From Candidatus Gastranaerophilales bacterium (lineage in GTDB: Bacteria; Cyanobacteriota; Vampirovibrionia; Gastranaerophilales; Gastranaerophilaceae), in assembly GCA_944323475.1 (NCBI GenBank), contig CALUSQ010000019.1, forward strand, positions 1-41,016: DNA of 41,016 nt, read 5' to 3'. The translations under genes and the position numbers were made by a program. This document shows, in pieces, positions 32,102-41,016 of the stretch. The notes beneath the pieces are model-generated. The model saw only the letters and a program-made list of their open reading frames with translations, did not search any database and was not told the DNA's origin. How positions within the stretch are numbered: the stretch's first letter is position 1; each line of letters opens with the position of its first letter.

Positions 32102-33475
32102 ATGAAAATAGTTTATTTTTGGCTTTATGTAGTAGCAATTATTGCATCTTTAGGTGGTCTTTTATCAGGATATGACACAGGTGTAATTTCAGGAGCATTG
32201 CTATACATTAATGAAACTTGGAATCTTAGTGATTATACACAAGGATTTTTAGTCAGTTCTGTATTGATAGGTGCAGTTATTGGTGCAGCATCAAATGGTG
32301 TGTTAGCAGACAAATACGGACGTAAAAAAATTATAGTCGCAACAGCAATAATATTTATTATCGGCTCAATATTAAGCGCCATTGCACCAAATATAAAATT
32401 ATTGATAATTTCCAGAATAATGGTCGGATTGGCTGTTGGTATGGTGAATTTTGTTGTACCTTTATACCTTTCTGAAGTTGCACCAAAAAATCTTAGAGGT
32501 ATGCTTGTTTCACTTTATCAATGGGCAATTACGGCAGGGATTTTGTTTTCATATTTAATCAACGGTGCTTTCGCTTCAGCAGTTTATAATTGGCGTTGGA
32601 TGCTTTTTGCAGGAGTAATTCCTGCTTCTATATTACTGATTGGTATATCCTTCTTAGGTGACACTCCAAGATGGTTATTAAGCAAAAACAGGGATGAAGA
32701 AGCAAAACAGATTTTTAACAAAATAGAACCAAATGTTGATGCAGAAGCAGAAATACTTTCTATAAAAGAAACATTAAAAGATGAATTAAATGCCAAAGAC
32801 AATAAAATTCAATTCAAAAAATGGATGATTATGCCACTAATTGCAGGTATCGGTATTATGTTCTGTCAAATATGTACAGGTATAAATACCATAATTTACT
32901 ATGCACCAACAATATTCAAAATGGCAGGTTTTGATTCAAACATAAGTGCAATATACGCGGCAATGGGTATAGGTCTCATTAACTTTTTCACAACAATCAT
33001 AGCTATTCTTTTTACCGACAAACTCGGACGAAAACCACTTTTGTACTTTGGTCTAAGCGGGTTGATTGTCAGCTTGATTTGTTTAGGATGCGCATTCCAA
33101 TTTGCCGAAGCTTTGGGTGATGCACTCAAATGGGTGGCAGTTGGTAGCCTTGGCACATATATAATATGTTTTGCATTTAGTTTAGGACCCATAGGCTGGA
33201 TAATAGTATCCGAAGTTTTCCCGCTTAAAATCAGAGGTGCAGCCATGAGTCTTTGTACAGTCGCAAACTTTGGTTTTAATTTTATCGTTGTATTCACCTT
33301 CTTACCTCTAATACATAGAATAGGAGAAGCTTGTACCTTCTGGATGTTTGGGATAATCGCTATTTTATGTTTGATTTTTGTATACTATTTTATTCCCGAA
33401 ACAAAAGGTATCTCTTTAGAGACTATTGAAAAAAATTGGATAGAAGGTGTCCCTCCAAGAAAATTTAATAATTAA
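32102..33475 (+). CDS. Sugar:proton symporter, MFS sugar porter family
   Basis: Inner-membrane carrier with 12 predicted helices, 457 residues. Family signatures: GGLLSGYDTGVISGALLYI in helix 1, DKYGRKKIIV between helices 2 and 3, the RxxxGxxxG-type RIMVGLAVGMVNFVVPLYLSE segment, QICTGINTIIYYAPTIF in helix 7, DKLGRKPLLY and PETKGISLE at the C terminus. These place it with XylE, AraE and GalP, so a hexose or pentose is the substrate; which one is not readable. ATAAGGA precedes the ATG. A TATAAT at 32025-32030 may be its -10. A strong terminator follows. Confidence 0.94.
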   Translation: MKIVYFWLYVVAIIASLGGLLSGYDTGVISGALLYINETWNLSDYTQGFLVSSVLIGAVIGAASNGVLADKYGRKKIIVATAIIFIIGSILSAIAPNIKLLIISRIMVGLAVGMVNFVVPLYLSEVAPKNLRGMLVSLYQWAITAGILFSYLINGAFASAVYNWRWMLFAGVIPASILLIGISFLGDTPRWLLSKNRDEEAKQIFNKIEPNVDAEAEILSIKETLKDELNAKDNKIQFKKWMIMPLIAGIGIMFCQICTGINTIIYYAPTIFKMAGFDSNISAIYAAMGIGLINFFTTIIAILFTDKLGRKPLLYFGLSGLIVSLICLGCAFQFAEALGDALKWVAVGSLGTYIICFAFSLGPIGWIIVSEVFPLKIRGAAMSLCTVANFGFNFIVVFTFLPLIHRIGEACTFWMFGIIAILCLIFVYYFIPETKGISLETIEKNWIEGVPPRKFNN

Positions 33476-33484
33476 TTAAATATA

Positions 33485-33524
33485 AAAAAAGATAGAGCTG
33501 TGAAAATCACAACTCTATCTTTTT
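33485..33524. terminator. Bidirectional terminator between sugar porter and enolase
   Basis: A long stem (AAAGATAGAG and TGTGA with TCACA and CTCTATCTTT, one internal mismatch) with A/T runs on both sides serves both converging genes. Confidence 0.9.
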
Positions 33525-33542
33525 ATGAATATTATTATTCAA

Positions 33543-34868
<1,326 letters not shown>

Positions 34869-34959
34869 TTATTGCCTAAACATTATATAATTATCTCTCT
34901 AAAGAAATTATCCAACGAAAAAAAAGATTTGACAAGAAGATTGAGAGCAAACTCAACAT

Positions 34960-37900
34960 TTATTTTTTGTAACAAATAATACCTTTTTTGGTTGCATCAA
35001 TCACCTTCAATATTGCATCATCAAGGTCTTTCATTTCTTTAATTTTTTCTGGAGATTGTTTCGCTTTCCATTCATCTAACATTTGCAAGAATTCATCTCT
35101 GTGAATAATACATTCACCTGTTCCGACTCTTGATGAATATTTTTTGACAAACTCTCTGTTAAAATCAGCATAGACTTCAGTAATAGCATCAGAAACAGCT
35201 TGACCGTTTTTAAGCATTACTTCGATATCTTTATTCATGTTTGCTTTATCTTCTTCTGATATAACCCACATGCCGTCTATAGATTTCTTCCCAAAATGTC
35301 TGCCTTGTCCCATTCTTGCTGTAGCTGCTGATGCTGAATTTGTAGCCATTTGCATATCACAAGTAATACCCCAGCTTCCATCTTGTCCAAAAAACTTGTG
35401 TTCACAAGAGTTTCCGCCAAAATCACAAACTATATCAGAAAATACTTTTTCAAAAGAATACTCGGTATTTTCCATATCACTTGTAAACACAGCGCCTCCA
35501 AACATTCCTCTTGGGTCAAGTGTAATAAAGTTTACTTTTGAGCCAAGATGCCAAAGTTTATCTTCTCTTCTTGCCAATTGCTCCATAACGGTAGCATTTA
35601 GAGCATGTCCGCATTCATGAGATGTGACAATATCTTTTCTGTATTGAGGATCTTGTGCACTTGTTGGACGCCCGGAAGTCAATTGCAAATATGCTTCTGT
35701 AAAATCACCTTTTTCAATTTCTTTATGTTTTCTTTCTCTAGCTACATTTTTAGCTTTATCAAGAAGTGTCAAAATCTCAAGATATGAGCACCACTCCATA
35801 AGAAGATTGATATGTTCTTTTATCGCACTTTTCTGTTCATCATTGCCTGCAAGTTTAATTCCTTTTTTCTTTATATAATAGTCAATAATTTCAGCTCTTG
35901 CTTTTTCATCACGCCCAGGAGATTCAACAGCAATTTGGTCTATAAATTTGAAAGATTTTGTTGTTGCTTCGCCAATGTAGTCAGGATTGTTCATTGACCC
36001 CATAACAACAATATTTAATCCTTGTTCCTGAGCTTTATTCATTTCTCTAATAAGCTGAGACATAGCTTTTTCATGATATTCTGAAACCATTTCGCCATAT
36101 GAGAAATATTCAAAATTTTCAACAAACAAAACAGCAGATTTTGAAGGGTTTGTTTCAGCTTGAGCTTTTACCATACTGAAAAGTTTTTTCATAGAAGCTT
36201 CAGGGCTTAAATTACCACCGCCAAAAAGATCAACATCCTTTGTTCCAAAGTCAACAGCATTAATTTCGACATAAGGGATTTTGGCCTCACCGGCTATCGC
36301 TTGTGCTGTATATTTTCTACCTGCGCCAACCGAACCGTCTTGAGAATATATAATAAAGCCTTTAGTGCCGATTGTTCTATCTTTTATTCTCTCAACAATT
36401 GATTTTGCTTCTTTTTTTGTAGTTGGCGCTCCAACCATGTCTTTAAGCTTTATGCCTGTATCAAAAACAATTTTTATTGAACTGTCATTTTCAACAGGTT
36501 TAAAAATCTCTTTTGCTTCTTTTATGTAGTTTTGAACATCGTCCAAGTTTATTTTGTCTTTGTCTACATAATAAGCAGCTATCAAATCCATCACTTTTTG
36601 TGCTTTTTCAGGATAATTGCCTTTTAGTTGGTTTGCAGCTTCAATAACTTTTTCTATAGCTTGCTTAGAAAACGGTTTTTTTAGTTTTGCTGTTAATTCA
36701 GGTTGATCTTTAAACATTTTCTTTGTTTGAGCCATATTCATCAATGGCATAGAGACTTCACCAAAGTCACCAAAGAAATCTTTCACTGCGGAGCTGTTAT
36801 TGTCTTGATAATATTTGTCTTTATCAGCAACCATAACAAATTTAACATTTTTAGGCGCTGTTTTAAATTTCTCTACATTATGTTCGTTAATTTCAAGGGT
36901 ATCAAGACTTTTATCCATAATTGACATAATCATTATGTAATTTTTGTCTTTGTTTTTAGCAAACTCACGAATTTTAGAATTTATATAAGGAATATCAAGT
37001 TCACCATTATCATTGAAATTTACAATTATAGTATTGTCTTTTGTCAAATTACCAAAACCATTTTCGCTTTTATCAAAAACATGCAAAAAGCTGTTAATTA
37101 AATATCCCGGCTTTGTTTCTTTGTCATAAAGAACTGCCATATTTGTACCTATAGCAAGATTTTTCCAAATATTGACAGCTTTGTCATCATAAAAAGAAAG
37201 ATGAATCCTTTTGGAAAGAGGTGTTTTATCCATCTGTATTTCATCTTTCAATTCCATTCTAAAAGGAACCATAACCTCTTTTTTCATCTGGTCATTGTTT
37301 GGGTACAATACAGCATCAAAAATCATATCATCATGGACAAGTCCATCTCCGTCCATATCTTCACTATTTGATTGGAGATAAATACTATAAAGATCATTTT
37401 GAAAATCTTTTGAAAACTCAGTTTTTTTGACTCTTGAATTTTCGGGCGGTATTTCATTTAGTTTTTTGTCCAAAAATTTAATTTCTTTTTCTATTACAGG
37501 TTTAATTTTGTCCCTTTTTTCTTTATCTTTAAACACACTGTCAACAAGCATATTTTCAAAAGTTGATGGCAATGAGAACGAAGATTCTTCTTCATATGCA
37601 ATCTCTCCTGAATCCAATTGTTCAATATAATTTTTTATATTTTCAAGACCAGCTCTTAATATATGAATTTGTGTAATTTCTTTATGATTGTGTTCAATTG
37701 CTATTTTTCTTGAATCTGAAAGTAACTTTTCTCCGTAATAAGAGGCATTGTTTTCAATTGTAGTCATTTTATTTTTCGTATTTTGAGCTTCTTGAAAAGA
37801 TTCTTCTTCTAAATTTTCAACATTTGGTAATTTAGATTTTTTACCTTTAAAACTAACGTAATAGCTATGCAGCAATCCTGACTCTAGTTTTGTCTGTTCT

Positions 37901-38010
37901 ACTTCTTTTAATTCATTTTTTTCTTCTACTACTGTATTTTGCTGCTTGTTATAAATAGAATTAGCAAAATTTTTGAGTGAAACATTAAATCCTATTTTTT
38001 GAATCATCAT
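34960..38010 (-). CDS. FtsH-like protein: intact M41 zinc protease, degenerate AAA+ domain
   Basis: A 1016-residue protein with three parts. Residues 1-540 are a long extension with no family match; it includes SFKGKK at 53-58 and an EF-hand-like loop DMDGDGLVHDDM at 218-229. Residues 545-770 follow the AAA+ fold of FtsH, but Walker A is GSVGAGRKYT (559-568, Lys moved by one), Walker B is LFVENFE (628-634) with D-E replaced by E-N, and the arginine-finger segment is lost. Residues 780-970 match the M41 peptidase: HECGH (798-802) and the third zinc ligand D885 in ITCDMQMAT, with FGGNSCEHKFFG aligned to FGG-AEE-FG. No membrane segments are seen. It may be a soluble ATP-independent protease. Confidence 0.85.
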   Translation of the reverse strand: MMIQKIGFNVSLKNFANSIYNKQQNTVVEEKNELKEVEQTKLESGLLHSYYVSFKGKKSKLPNVENLEEESFQEAQNTKNKMTTIENNASYYGEKLLSDSRKIAIEHNHKEITQIHILRAGLENIKNYIEQLDSGEIAYEEESSFSLPSTFENMLVDSVFKDKEKRDKIKPVIEKEIKFLDKKLNEIPPENSRVKKTEFSKDFQNDLYSIYLQSNSEDMDGDGLVHDDMIFDAVLYPNNDQMKKEVMVPFRMELKDEIQMDKTPLSKRIHLSFYDDKAVNIWKNLAIGTNMAVLYDKETKPGYLINSFLHVFDKSENGFGNLTKDNTIIVNFNDNGELDIPYINSKIREFAKNKDKNYIMIMSIMDKSLDTLEINEHNVEKFKTAPKNVKFVMVADKDKYYQDNNSSAVKDFFGDFGEVSMPLMNMAQTKKMFKDQPELTAKLKKPFSKQAIEKVIEAANQLKGNYPEKAQKVMDLIAAYYVDKDKINLDDVQNYIKEAKEIFKPVENDSSIKIVFDTGIKLKDMVGAPTTKKEAKSIVERIKDRTIGTKGFIIYSQDGSVGAGRKYTAQAIAGEAKIPYVEINAVDFGTKDVDLFGGGNLSPEASMKKLFSMVKAQAETNPSKSAVLFVENFEYFSYGEMVSEYHEKAMSQLIREMNKAQEQGLNIVVMGSMNNPDYIGEATTKSFKFIDQIAVESPGRDEKARAEIIDYYIKKKGIKLAGNDEQKSAIKEHINLLMEWCSYLEILTLLDKAKNVARERKHKEIEKGDFTEAYLQLTSGRPTSAQDPQYRKDIVTSHECGHALNATVMEQLARREDKLWHLGSKVNFITLDPRGMFGGAVFTSDMENTEYSFEKVFSDIVCDFGGNSCEHKFFGQDGSWGITCDMQMATNSASAATARMGQGRHFGKKSIDGMWVISEEDKANMNKDIEVMLKNGQAVSDAITEVYADFNREFVKKYSSRVGTGECIIHRDEFLQMLDEWKAKQSPEKIKEMKDLDDAILKVIDATKKGIICYKK

Positions 38011-38109
38011 AAATAAATTCCAATTCTCTCATACTGTGTATGGATAGTTGAAAATATAAAAAAAATATTTTTTGTTAGCAATAAAAAAAAATTTAAAAAA
38101 ACGTAATAA

Positions 38110-39399
38110 TCATGCTTTTTGAATAATGTCCAAAAACTCTTTTGTAGAATAAATATCTTTTATAACAAAAATCTTTGAGCCTACTTGTTTTTGAACCTCA
38201 TCAAGAGTAAGTCCATCTAAAAAATCATTTGAATATGGTCTAAGCATAATAGAAGGAATAACAAGATTTTTTATTCCTTTATTTTTTGCTTGTTCTATCA
38301 AATCATTACCTGTAATCAAACCAGCAACCGTAACATTATTTCCAAAAAATTTATTTTCCAATTCAAGCATACTGCAATTAAGATTTTCAATTTTATTCAA
38401 AGTTAAAATCACATCTCTCATAACTTTTACAGCACTTGCCGAAACCGCAAAAGAAATTTCCTTAGGCTCTTTAAGAGCAGATGGAAGATGTTTTTTTGTT
38501 TTTTCAAAATCATCCATTAAAAGTCTCAAAGCACCCACACCGTCTTCTAGTTGTGAAAAACTTCCATAATAAGCTTTTTCCGGTATAGGATAATCTGCTT
38601 TTATGAAAAACTCATCACTAGCCATAGCAAGATGTTTTTTTACTTTTTCATTAAATTTTTCAACCTGTTTTATAACATGCAAAGCGTTTTCTTTTGTTAA
38701 TGATTTCAAATTATTTTTGTGAAAACGAGTAATCCCAACCGGAACAATTGCTATAGATTGTATAATAGATTTAAATTTTTCAAAATCTTTAAAAGTTTTT
38801 TCAAGCTCTTTGCCATCATTGTATCCTGGACACAAAACAATCTGTGCATGAATAGGGATATCTGCTTTTTTTAGCCATTTTAAATCTTCAATGATATTTC
38901 CTGCCTTAGGATTTTGGAGCATTTTTTGTCTTAATGCGGGATTTGTAGTATGAACAGACACGTACAATGGACCAAGATGAAGTCTTTCTATTCTATCCCT
39001 GTCTTTATCCGTCAAATTTGTTAGCGTAATGTAAGTACCTTGCAAGTACGAAAGCCTGTAATCATCATCTTTTATATACAATGATTTTCTCAGCCCTTTA
39101 GGCTGCTGGTCAACAAAGCAAAAAATACAATGATTTGTACACGGCTTTATCCTATCAAATACCGCTGACTCAAAAACTATACCCAAATCATCTTCAAAGT
39201 CTTTTTCTATTTCAAAGATTTCTATTTCTCCATTCAATCTTTCAATTTCTATTTCAATTTCTTCATTACAAACCAAAAATTTGTAATCAATCATATCCTT
39301 TGGCTTTTCACCATTAATTGAAAGAATTTTCTCACCTTTTTTAAACTCAAGTTCTTCTGCTATAGAGTTTTTTAATATTTCTGAAATAATAGCAGACAT
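38110..39399 (-). CDS. PDZ/radical SAM/DUF512 protein
   Basis: A 429-residue member of the conserved DUF512 family. A PDZ-like domain (about 8-60, LEFKKGEKILSINGEKPKDM) is followed by a radical-SAM-like core with CTNHCIFC (C87, C91, C94) and RLSYLQGTYITLTNL, then the family segments YVSVHTTNP, QIVLCPGYNDG and PVGITRFHKN. The 4Fe-4S ligands are present, but the reaction of this family has not been established to my knowledge. In many genomes it lies beside the GTPase der; here it is coupled by a TAATG overlap to a PadR-like regulator gene instead. Confidence 0.93.
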   Translation of the reverse strand: MSAIISEILKNSIAEELEFKKGEKILSINGEKPKDMIDYKFLVCNEEIEIEIERLNGEIEIFEIEKDFEDDLGIVFESAVFDRIKPCTNHCIFCFVDQQPKGLRKSLYIKDDDYRLSYLQGTYITLTNLTDKDRDRIERLHLGPLYVSVHTTNPALRQKMLQNPKAGNIIEDLKWLKKADIPIHAQIVLCPGYNDGKELEKTFKDFEKFKSIIQSIAIVPVGITRFHKNNLKSLTKENALHVIKQVEKFNEKVKKHLAMASDEFFIKADYPIPEKAYYGSFSQLEDGVGALRLLMDDFEKTKKHLPSALKEPKEISFAVSASAVKVMRDVILTLNKIENLNCSMLELENKFFGNNVTVAGLITGNDLIEQAKNKGIKNLVIPSIMLRPYSNDFLDGLTLDEVQKQVGSKIFVIKDIYSTKEFLDIIQKA

Positions 39400-39908
39400 T
39401 ATTGACCTCTCAAACTTTCCATAAAAGTTTTAAAACTTTCAATATCAGCAATGTTCTTTTTCAAAAGTTCTGTTTGATAAATATCAAAATTTATATATTC
39501 ATCATCCAATGCGTTTTTAAAATCCAAATTAAATGATTCTAATTTTAATAAAGCATCATCTATAAAAGTTTCTTTTAAATCATCTTCTAAAAGCGACATT
39601 ACCCCAATACGAGTTTGAAGCTCAGTAAAAAAGTTCGTAGGATTATCACTCAATGGGACAAAAAACAAATCATTAAATTTTTTTTGCCAATGCATTGCAA
39701 GGCCATAAAAAGTCGATTTTTTACCGCCTTGTGAAAAATCATTTCTCATTGTAATAGTATTTGATTTAAGCAATCTTTTCAAAGCAGGATGAATCGTACC
39801 TACACTAGGTTTTGTAAAACTACCAAATTTTTCAATAATATCAGAACGCAAAGAATAAAGAGTTCTTTCACGTTTTTTCAAACTATATAAAATTAAAAGT
39901 TCAATCAT
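39399..39908 (-). CDS. PadR-like transcriptional regulator
   Basis: A 169-residue protein. The N-terminal winged helix (about 1-80: ILYSLKKRERTLYSLRSDI, PSVGTIHPALKRLLKSNTI, STFYGLAMHWQKKF) has the PadR pattern in which a helix-turn-helix is followed by a wing and a tyrosine-rich strand. The C-terminal half is helical and may dimerise. The TAA stop shares one base with the ATG of the DUF512 gene (TAATG), so the two are coupled. No ligand can be inferred. The start codon has no clear ribosome binding site in its AT-rich leader. Confidence 0.8.
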   Translation of the reverse strand: MIELLILYSLKKRERTLYSLRSDIIEKFGSFTKPSVGTIHPALKRLLKSNTITMRNDFSQGGKKSTFYGLAMHWQKKFNDLFFVPLSDNPTNFFTELQTRIGVMSLLEDDLKETFIDDALLKLESFNLDFKNALDDEYINFDIYQTELLKKNIADIESFKTFMESLRGQ

Positions 39909-39946
39909 AAACTTAGAATAGCATAAATTTAATCTAATCGATATAT

Positions 39947-40393
39947 TTATTTGTTCAATTTTTCAAACATTTCCTGACAAGCAGCTTGTTTTTGAGCAAA
40001 ATCATTATATTCTTCAGTCAATTTTGAAAGATTTTGTCCCAACAAAGCCAAATCTTTTTGTACTTGCCAGATTTTTATTCCATCTTTGGGGTACTCAGAT
40101 TGGAGTCTTTTTAACTCCAAATCTTTTTTCATTATTTTAATTTTTGTATCAGTAATTTCACCGGAAAGACGCTCCAATTTCGGTTTATGAAAAATGCGTA
40201 AATACGCTTGTTGAGCATCCTGTGTAGTTTCTTGTGCAAATTGAGAAAAATCATCTAATTTTTCAGATACATTTTTTGCCGCAACTTTGGCAGTTTCTTG
40301 GGTTTTTTGTGCAACTTTTTTTGCTGTTTTTACAGCTGATTTTGTAGCAGATTTTATTTGTTCAATATTTATTTCCGGCTTTTTGATACGCAT
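39947..40393 (-). CDS. Coiled-coil protein of unknown function
   Basis: A 148-residue, mainly helical protein. Residues 15-55 form an Ala/Lys/Thr/Gln amphipathic stretch (SATKSAVKTAKKVAQKTQET) like those of stress-induced or phasin-like proteins; residues 75-145 are a coiled coil (GEITDTKIKIMKKDLELKRL). There is no signal peptide. Neighbours on the same strand are the PadR-like gene and, upstream, tRNA genes on the other strand. TGAGGTAAAA gives a ribosome binding site. I cannot name a family. Confidence 0.78.
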   Translation of the reverse strand: MRIKKPEINIEQIKSATKSAVKTAKKVAQKTQETAKVAAKNVSEKLDDFSQFAQETTQDAQQAYLRIFHKPKLERLSGEITDTKIKIMKKDLELKRLQSEYPKDGIKIWQVQKDLALLGQNLSKLTEEYNDFAQKQAACQEMFEKLNK

Positions 40394-40478
40394 TTTTACC
40401 TCATATATAAAGGCATTAAATCATAAATAAAAAATTTTTTGCTATAATTTTGTTGTAATATTATAGAAAATACATAAA

Positions 40479-40516
40479 TTGAACTTTTAAAACTTAATTT
40501 TGCTTTGCCGATGTGG
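40479..40516 (+). repeat. 38-bp direct repeat, upstream copy
   Basis: Bases 40479-40516 are identical to 40605-40642. The repeat covers 28 bases of the 5' flank and the first 10 bases of tRNA-Leu(CAG). Confidence 0.95.
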
Positions 40517-40565
40517 AACTCTGCCGACGAGTAAGTGACTAAATGTCACTTACGAGGAGAGGGAT
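40505..40565 (+). ncRNA. Structured leader element A before tRNA-Leu(CAG)
   Basis: It starts with TTGCCGATGTGG, the 5' end of the downstream tRNA, continues with CTCTGCCGA and holds a 9-bp hairpin (40531-40539 with 40545-40553) with a TAAAT loop, then GAGGAGAGGG. It aligns without gaps to element B at 45 of 61 positions. After the aligned part, CGAAGTGGT (40571-40579) copies the tRNA's own CGAAATGGT, so the element looks like an insert within a duplicated tRNA 5' fragment. Also present is a CGAAG/CTTCG hairpin (40571-40587). Confidence 0.6.
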
Positions 40566-40604
40566 AATAACGAAGTGGTTATCTTCGCCATTGAGGCACT
40601 ATAT

Positions 40605-40642
40605 TTGAACTTTTAAAACTTAATTTTGCTTTGCCGATGTGG
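40605..40642 (+). repeat. 38-bp direct repeat, downstream copy
   Basis: Second copy of the exact repeat at 40479-40516; its last 10 bases are the start of the functional tRNA-Leu(CAG). Confidence 0.95.
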
Positions 40643-40713
40643 CGAAATGGTAGACGCACACGCTTCAGGTGCGTGCGAGGAAACTCATGGGGGTTCGAGT
40701 CCCTTCATCGGCA
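40633..40713 (+). tRNA. tRNA-Leu, anticodon CAG
   Basis: Acceptor stem GCCGATG with CATCGGC, discriminator A, D arm with GGTAG, anticodon stem CACGC/GCGTG around loop TTCAGGT (anticodon CAG), a long class II variable arm (GAG...CTC) and T arm GGGGG-TTCGAGT-CCCTT with two G-U pairs. CCA is not encoded (AAT follows). It decodes CUG. Confidence 0.95.
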
Positions 40714-40777
40714 AATATTTTTACAAAAAATATATTTATGATAATATAAGTTTTGTTGAAAATTAAATAATTTATTT

Positions 40778-40838
40778 TTGTCGACGTGACACTCTGCCGA
40801 GGCAAAAGTAACTAAATGTTACTTTTGATGAGAAGGGA
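40778..40838 (+). ncRNA. Structured leader element B before tRNA-Leu(GAG)
   Basis: It starts with TTGTCGACGTG, copying its own downstream tRNA, then CTCTGCCGA, a 10-bp hairpin (40803-40812 with 40818-40827) with a TAAAT loop, and GAGAAGGGAG. After it comes GGTATACGCG (40839-40848 region), which copies the D-arm of the downstream tRNA. Relative to element A the hairpin has three compensatory pair changes. Confidence 0.6.
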
Positions 40839-40862
40839 GGTATACGCGACGCAAAATATCGA

Positions 40863-40947
40863 GTCGACGTGGCGGAATCGGTATACGCGCACGTTTGAGG
40901 GGCGTGTGGGGAAACCCGTGCGGGTTCAAGTCCCGCCGTCGACACCA
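40863..40947 (+). tRNA. tRNA-Leu, anticodon GAG
   Basis: Acceptor stem GTCGACG with CGTCGAC, discriminator A and an encoded CCA (40945-40947). The anticodon stem CACGT/GCGTG encloses TTGAGGG (anticodon GAG), followed by a class II variable arm (GGG...CCC) and T arm GCGGG-TTCAAGT-CCCGC. It decodes CUC and CUU. Confidence 0.95.
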
Positions 40948-40948
40948 T

Positions 40949-40983
40949 AAAAAAGACGATGACTTTTGTTATCGTCTTTTTTA
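40949..40983 (+). terminator. Terminator after tRNA-Leu(GAG)
   Basis: AAAAAGACGATGAC pairs with GTTATCGTCTTTTT (one G-U pair) around TTTT; T run follows. Confidence 0.9.
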
Positions 40984-41016
40984 TTTGTAGATTGGTGAGG
41001 ACTTTAATCAGTTTTT

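Noticed and set aside
32899..33297. 132-aa minus-strand frame inside the sugar porter
   Set aside because: It is the antisense shadow of a clear membrane transporter gene.
35237..35620. 127-aa plus-strand frame inside the FtsH-like gene
   Set aside because: Antisense shadow of the M41 domain; Ser/Pro/Cys-rich with no start signals.
40505..40600. Element A as a third, degenerate tRNA gene
   Set aside because: Only the acceptor 5' strand and a D-arm fragment are present; there is no T arm, anticodon stem or 3' acceptor strand.
40825..40850. T-box-like string (AGGGAGGTATACGCG) in element B
   Set aside because: It resembles the T-box AGGGTGGTACCGCG by eye, but the GGTATACGCG part is explained as a copy of the downstream tRNA D-arm, element A lacks it, and no aminoacyl-tRNA synthetase or amino-acid gene follows.

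Overview
The window is AT-rich chromosomal DNA from a flagellated bacterium. The set of short flagellins, the low G+C codon use, the PilM-PilN/PilO proteins and several large proteins with no recognisable family sharing an SFKG motif fit a gut member of the Vampirovibrionia/Melainabacteria (Gastranaerophilales). That placement is inference, not something the sequence proves. No insertion sequence, prophage, CRISPR array or rRNA operon was seen.

Layout. 1-3817 (minus): a partial exported protein, then the translation/housekeeping pair rpsB-tsf and the pair adk-map. 3818-7270 (plus): three tandem flagellin genes, each with its own promoter, structured leader and terminator. 7271-12434 (minus): a nanE/ROK-kinase pair (aminosugar catabolism) from a promoter that looks leaderless; a 58-codon plus-strand gene behind a sigma-28-like promoter; then a PilM-PilN fusion, PilO and an agmatinase-family enzyme. 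12539-14327 (plus): a SpoU rRNA methyltransferase and a primary-type sigma factor. 14351-15781 (minus): a small unknown protein and a fourth, divergent flagellin. 15991-18149 (plus): rsmE-cca. 18201-23597 (minus): a signalling block (pentapeptide protein, two LuxR-type response regulators, TPR lipoprotein-like/exported protein, GAF-HD-GYP protein). 23692-27151: glycosyltransferase, a multi-pass membrane protein of unknown family, a TPR-zincin. 27371-31191 (plus): ECF sigma factor and anti-sigma factor, then three genes of unusual type (567-aa protein, YjfB-like motility protein, acidic protein). 31269-33475 (plus): family-4 uracil-DNA glycosylase and a sugar:proton symporter. 33543-40393 (minus): enolase, a 1016-aa FtsH-like protease with a ruined ATPase site, a PDZ/radical SAM/DUF512 protein with a PadR-like regulator, and a coiled-coil protein. 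40479-40983 (plus): two tRNA-Leu genes, each preceded by a related structured element.

How it fits together. Motility dominates the regulation visible here. Three promoters share TAAAGT-(20 bases)-CGA, a sigma-28 arrangement. A 14-bp palindrome (TATACTWWAGTATA) recurs before all four flagellin genes and one response-regulator gene. The flagellin 1-3 leaders present CsrA-type GGA hairpins. The strongest candidate for something undescribed is the tRNA-Leu leader element: two copies align without gaps over 61 bases, show three compensatory base-pair changes in one hairpin, and each begins with a copy of its own downstream tRNA's acceptor strand. The second is the 1016-aa protein, whose M41 zinc-protease site is intact while Walker A, Walker B and arginine-finger positions are all changed.
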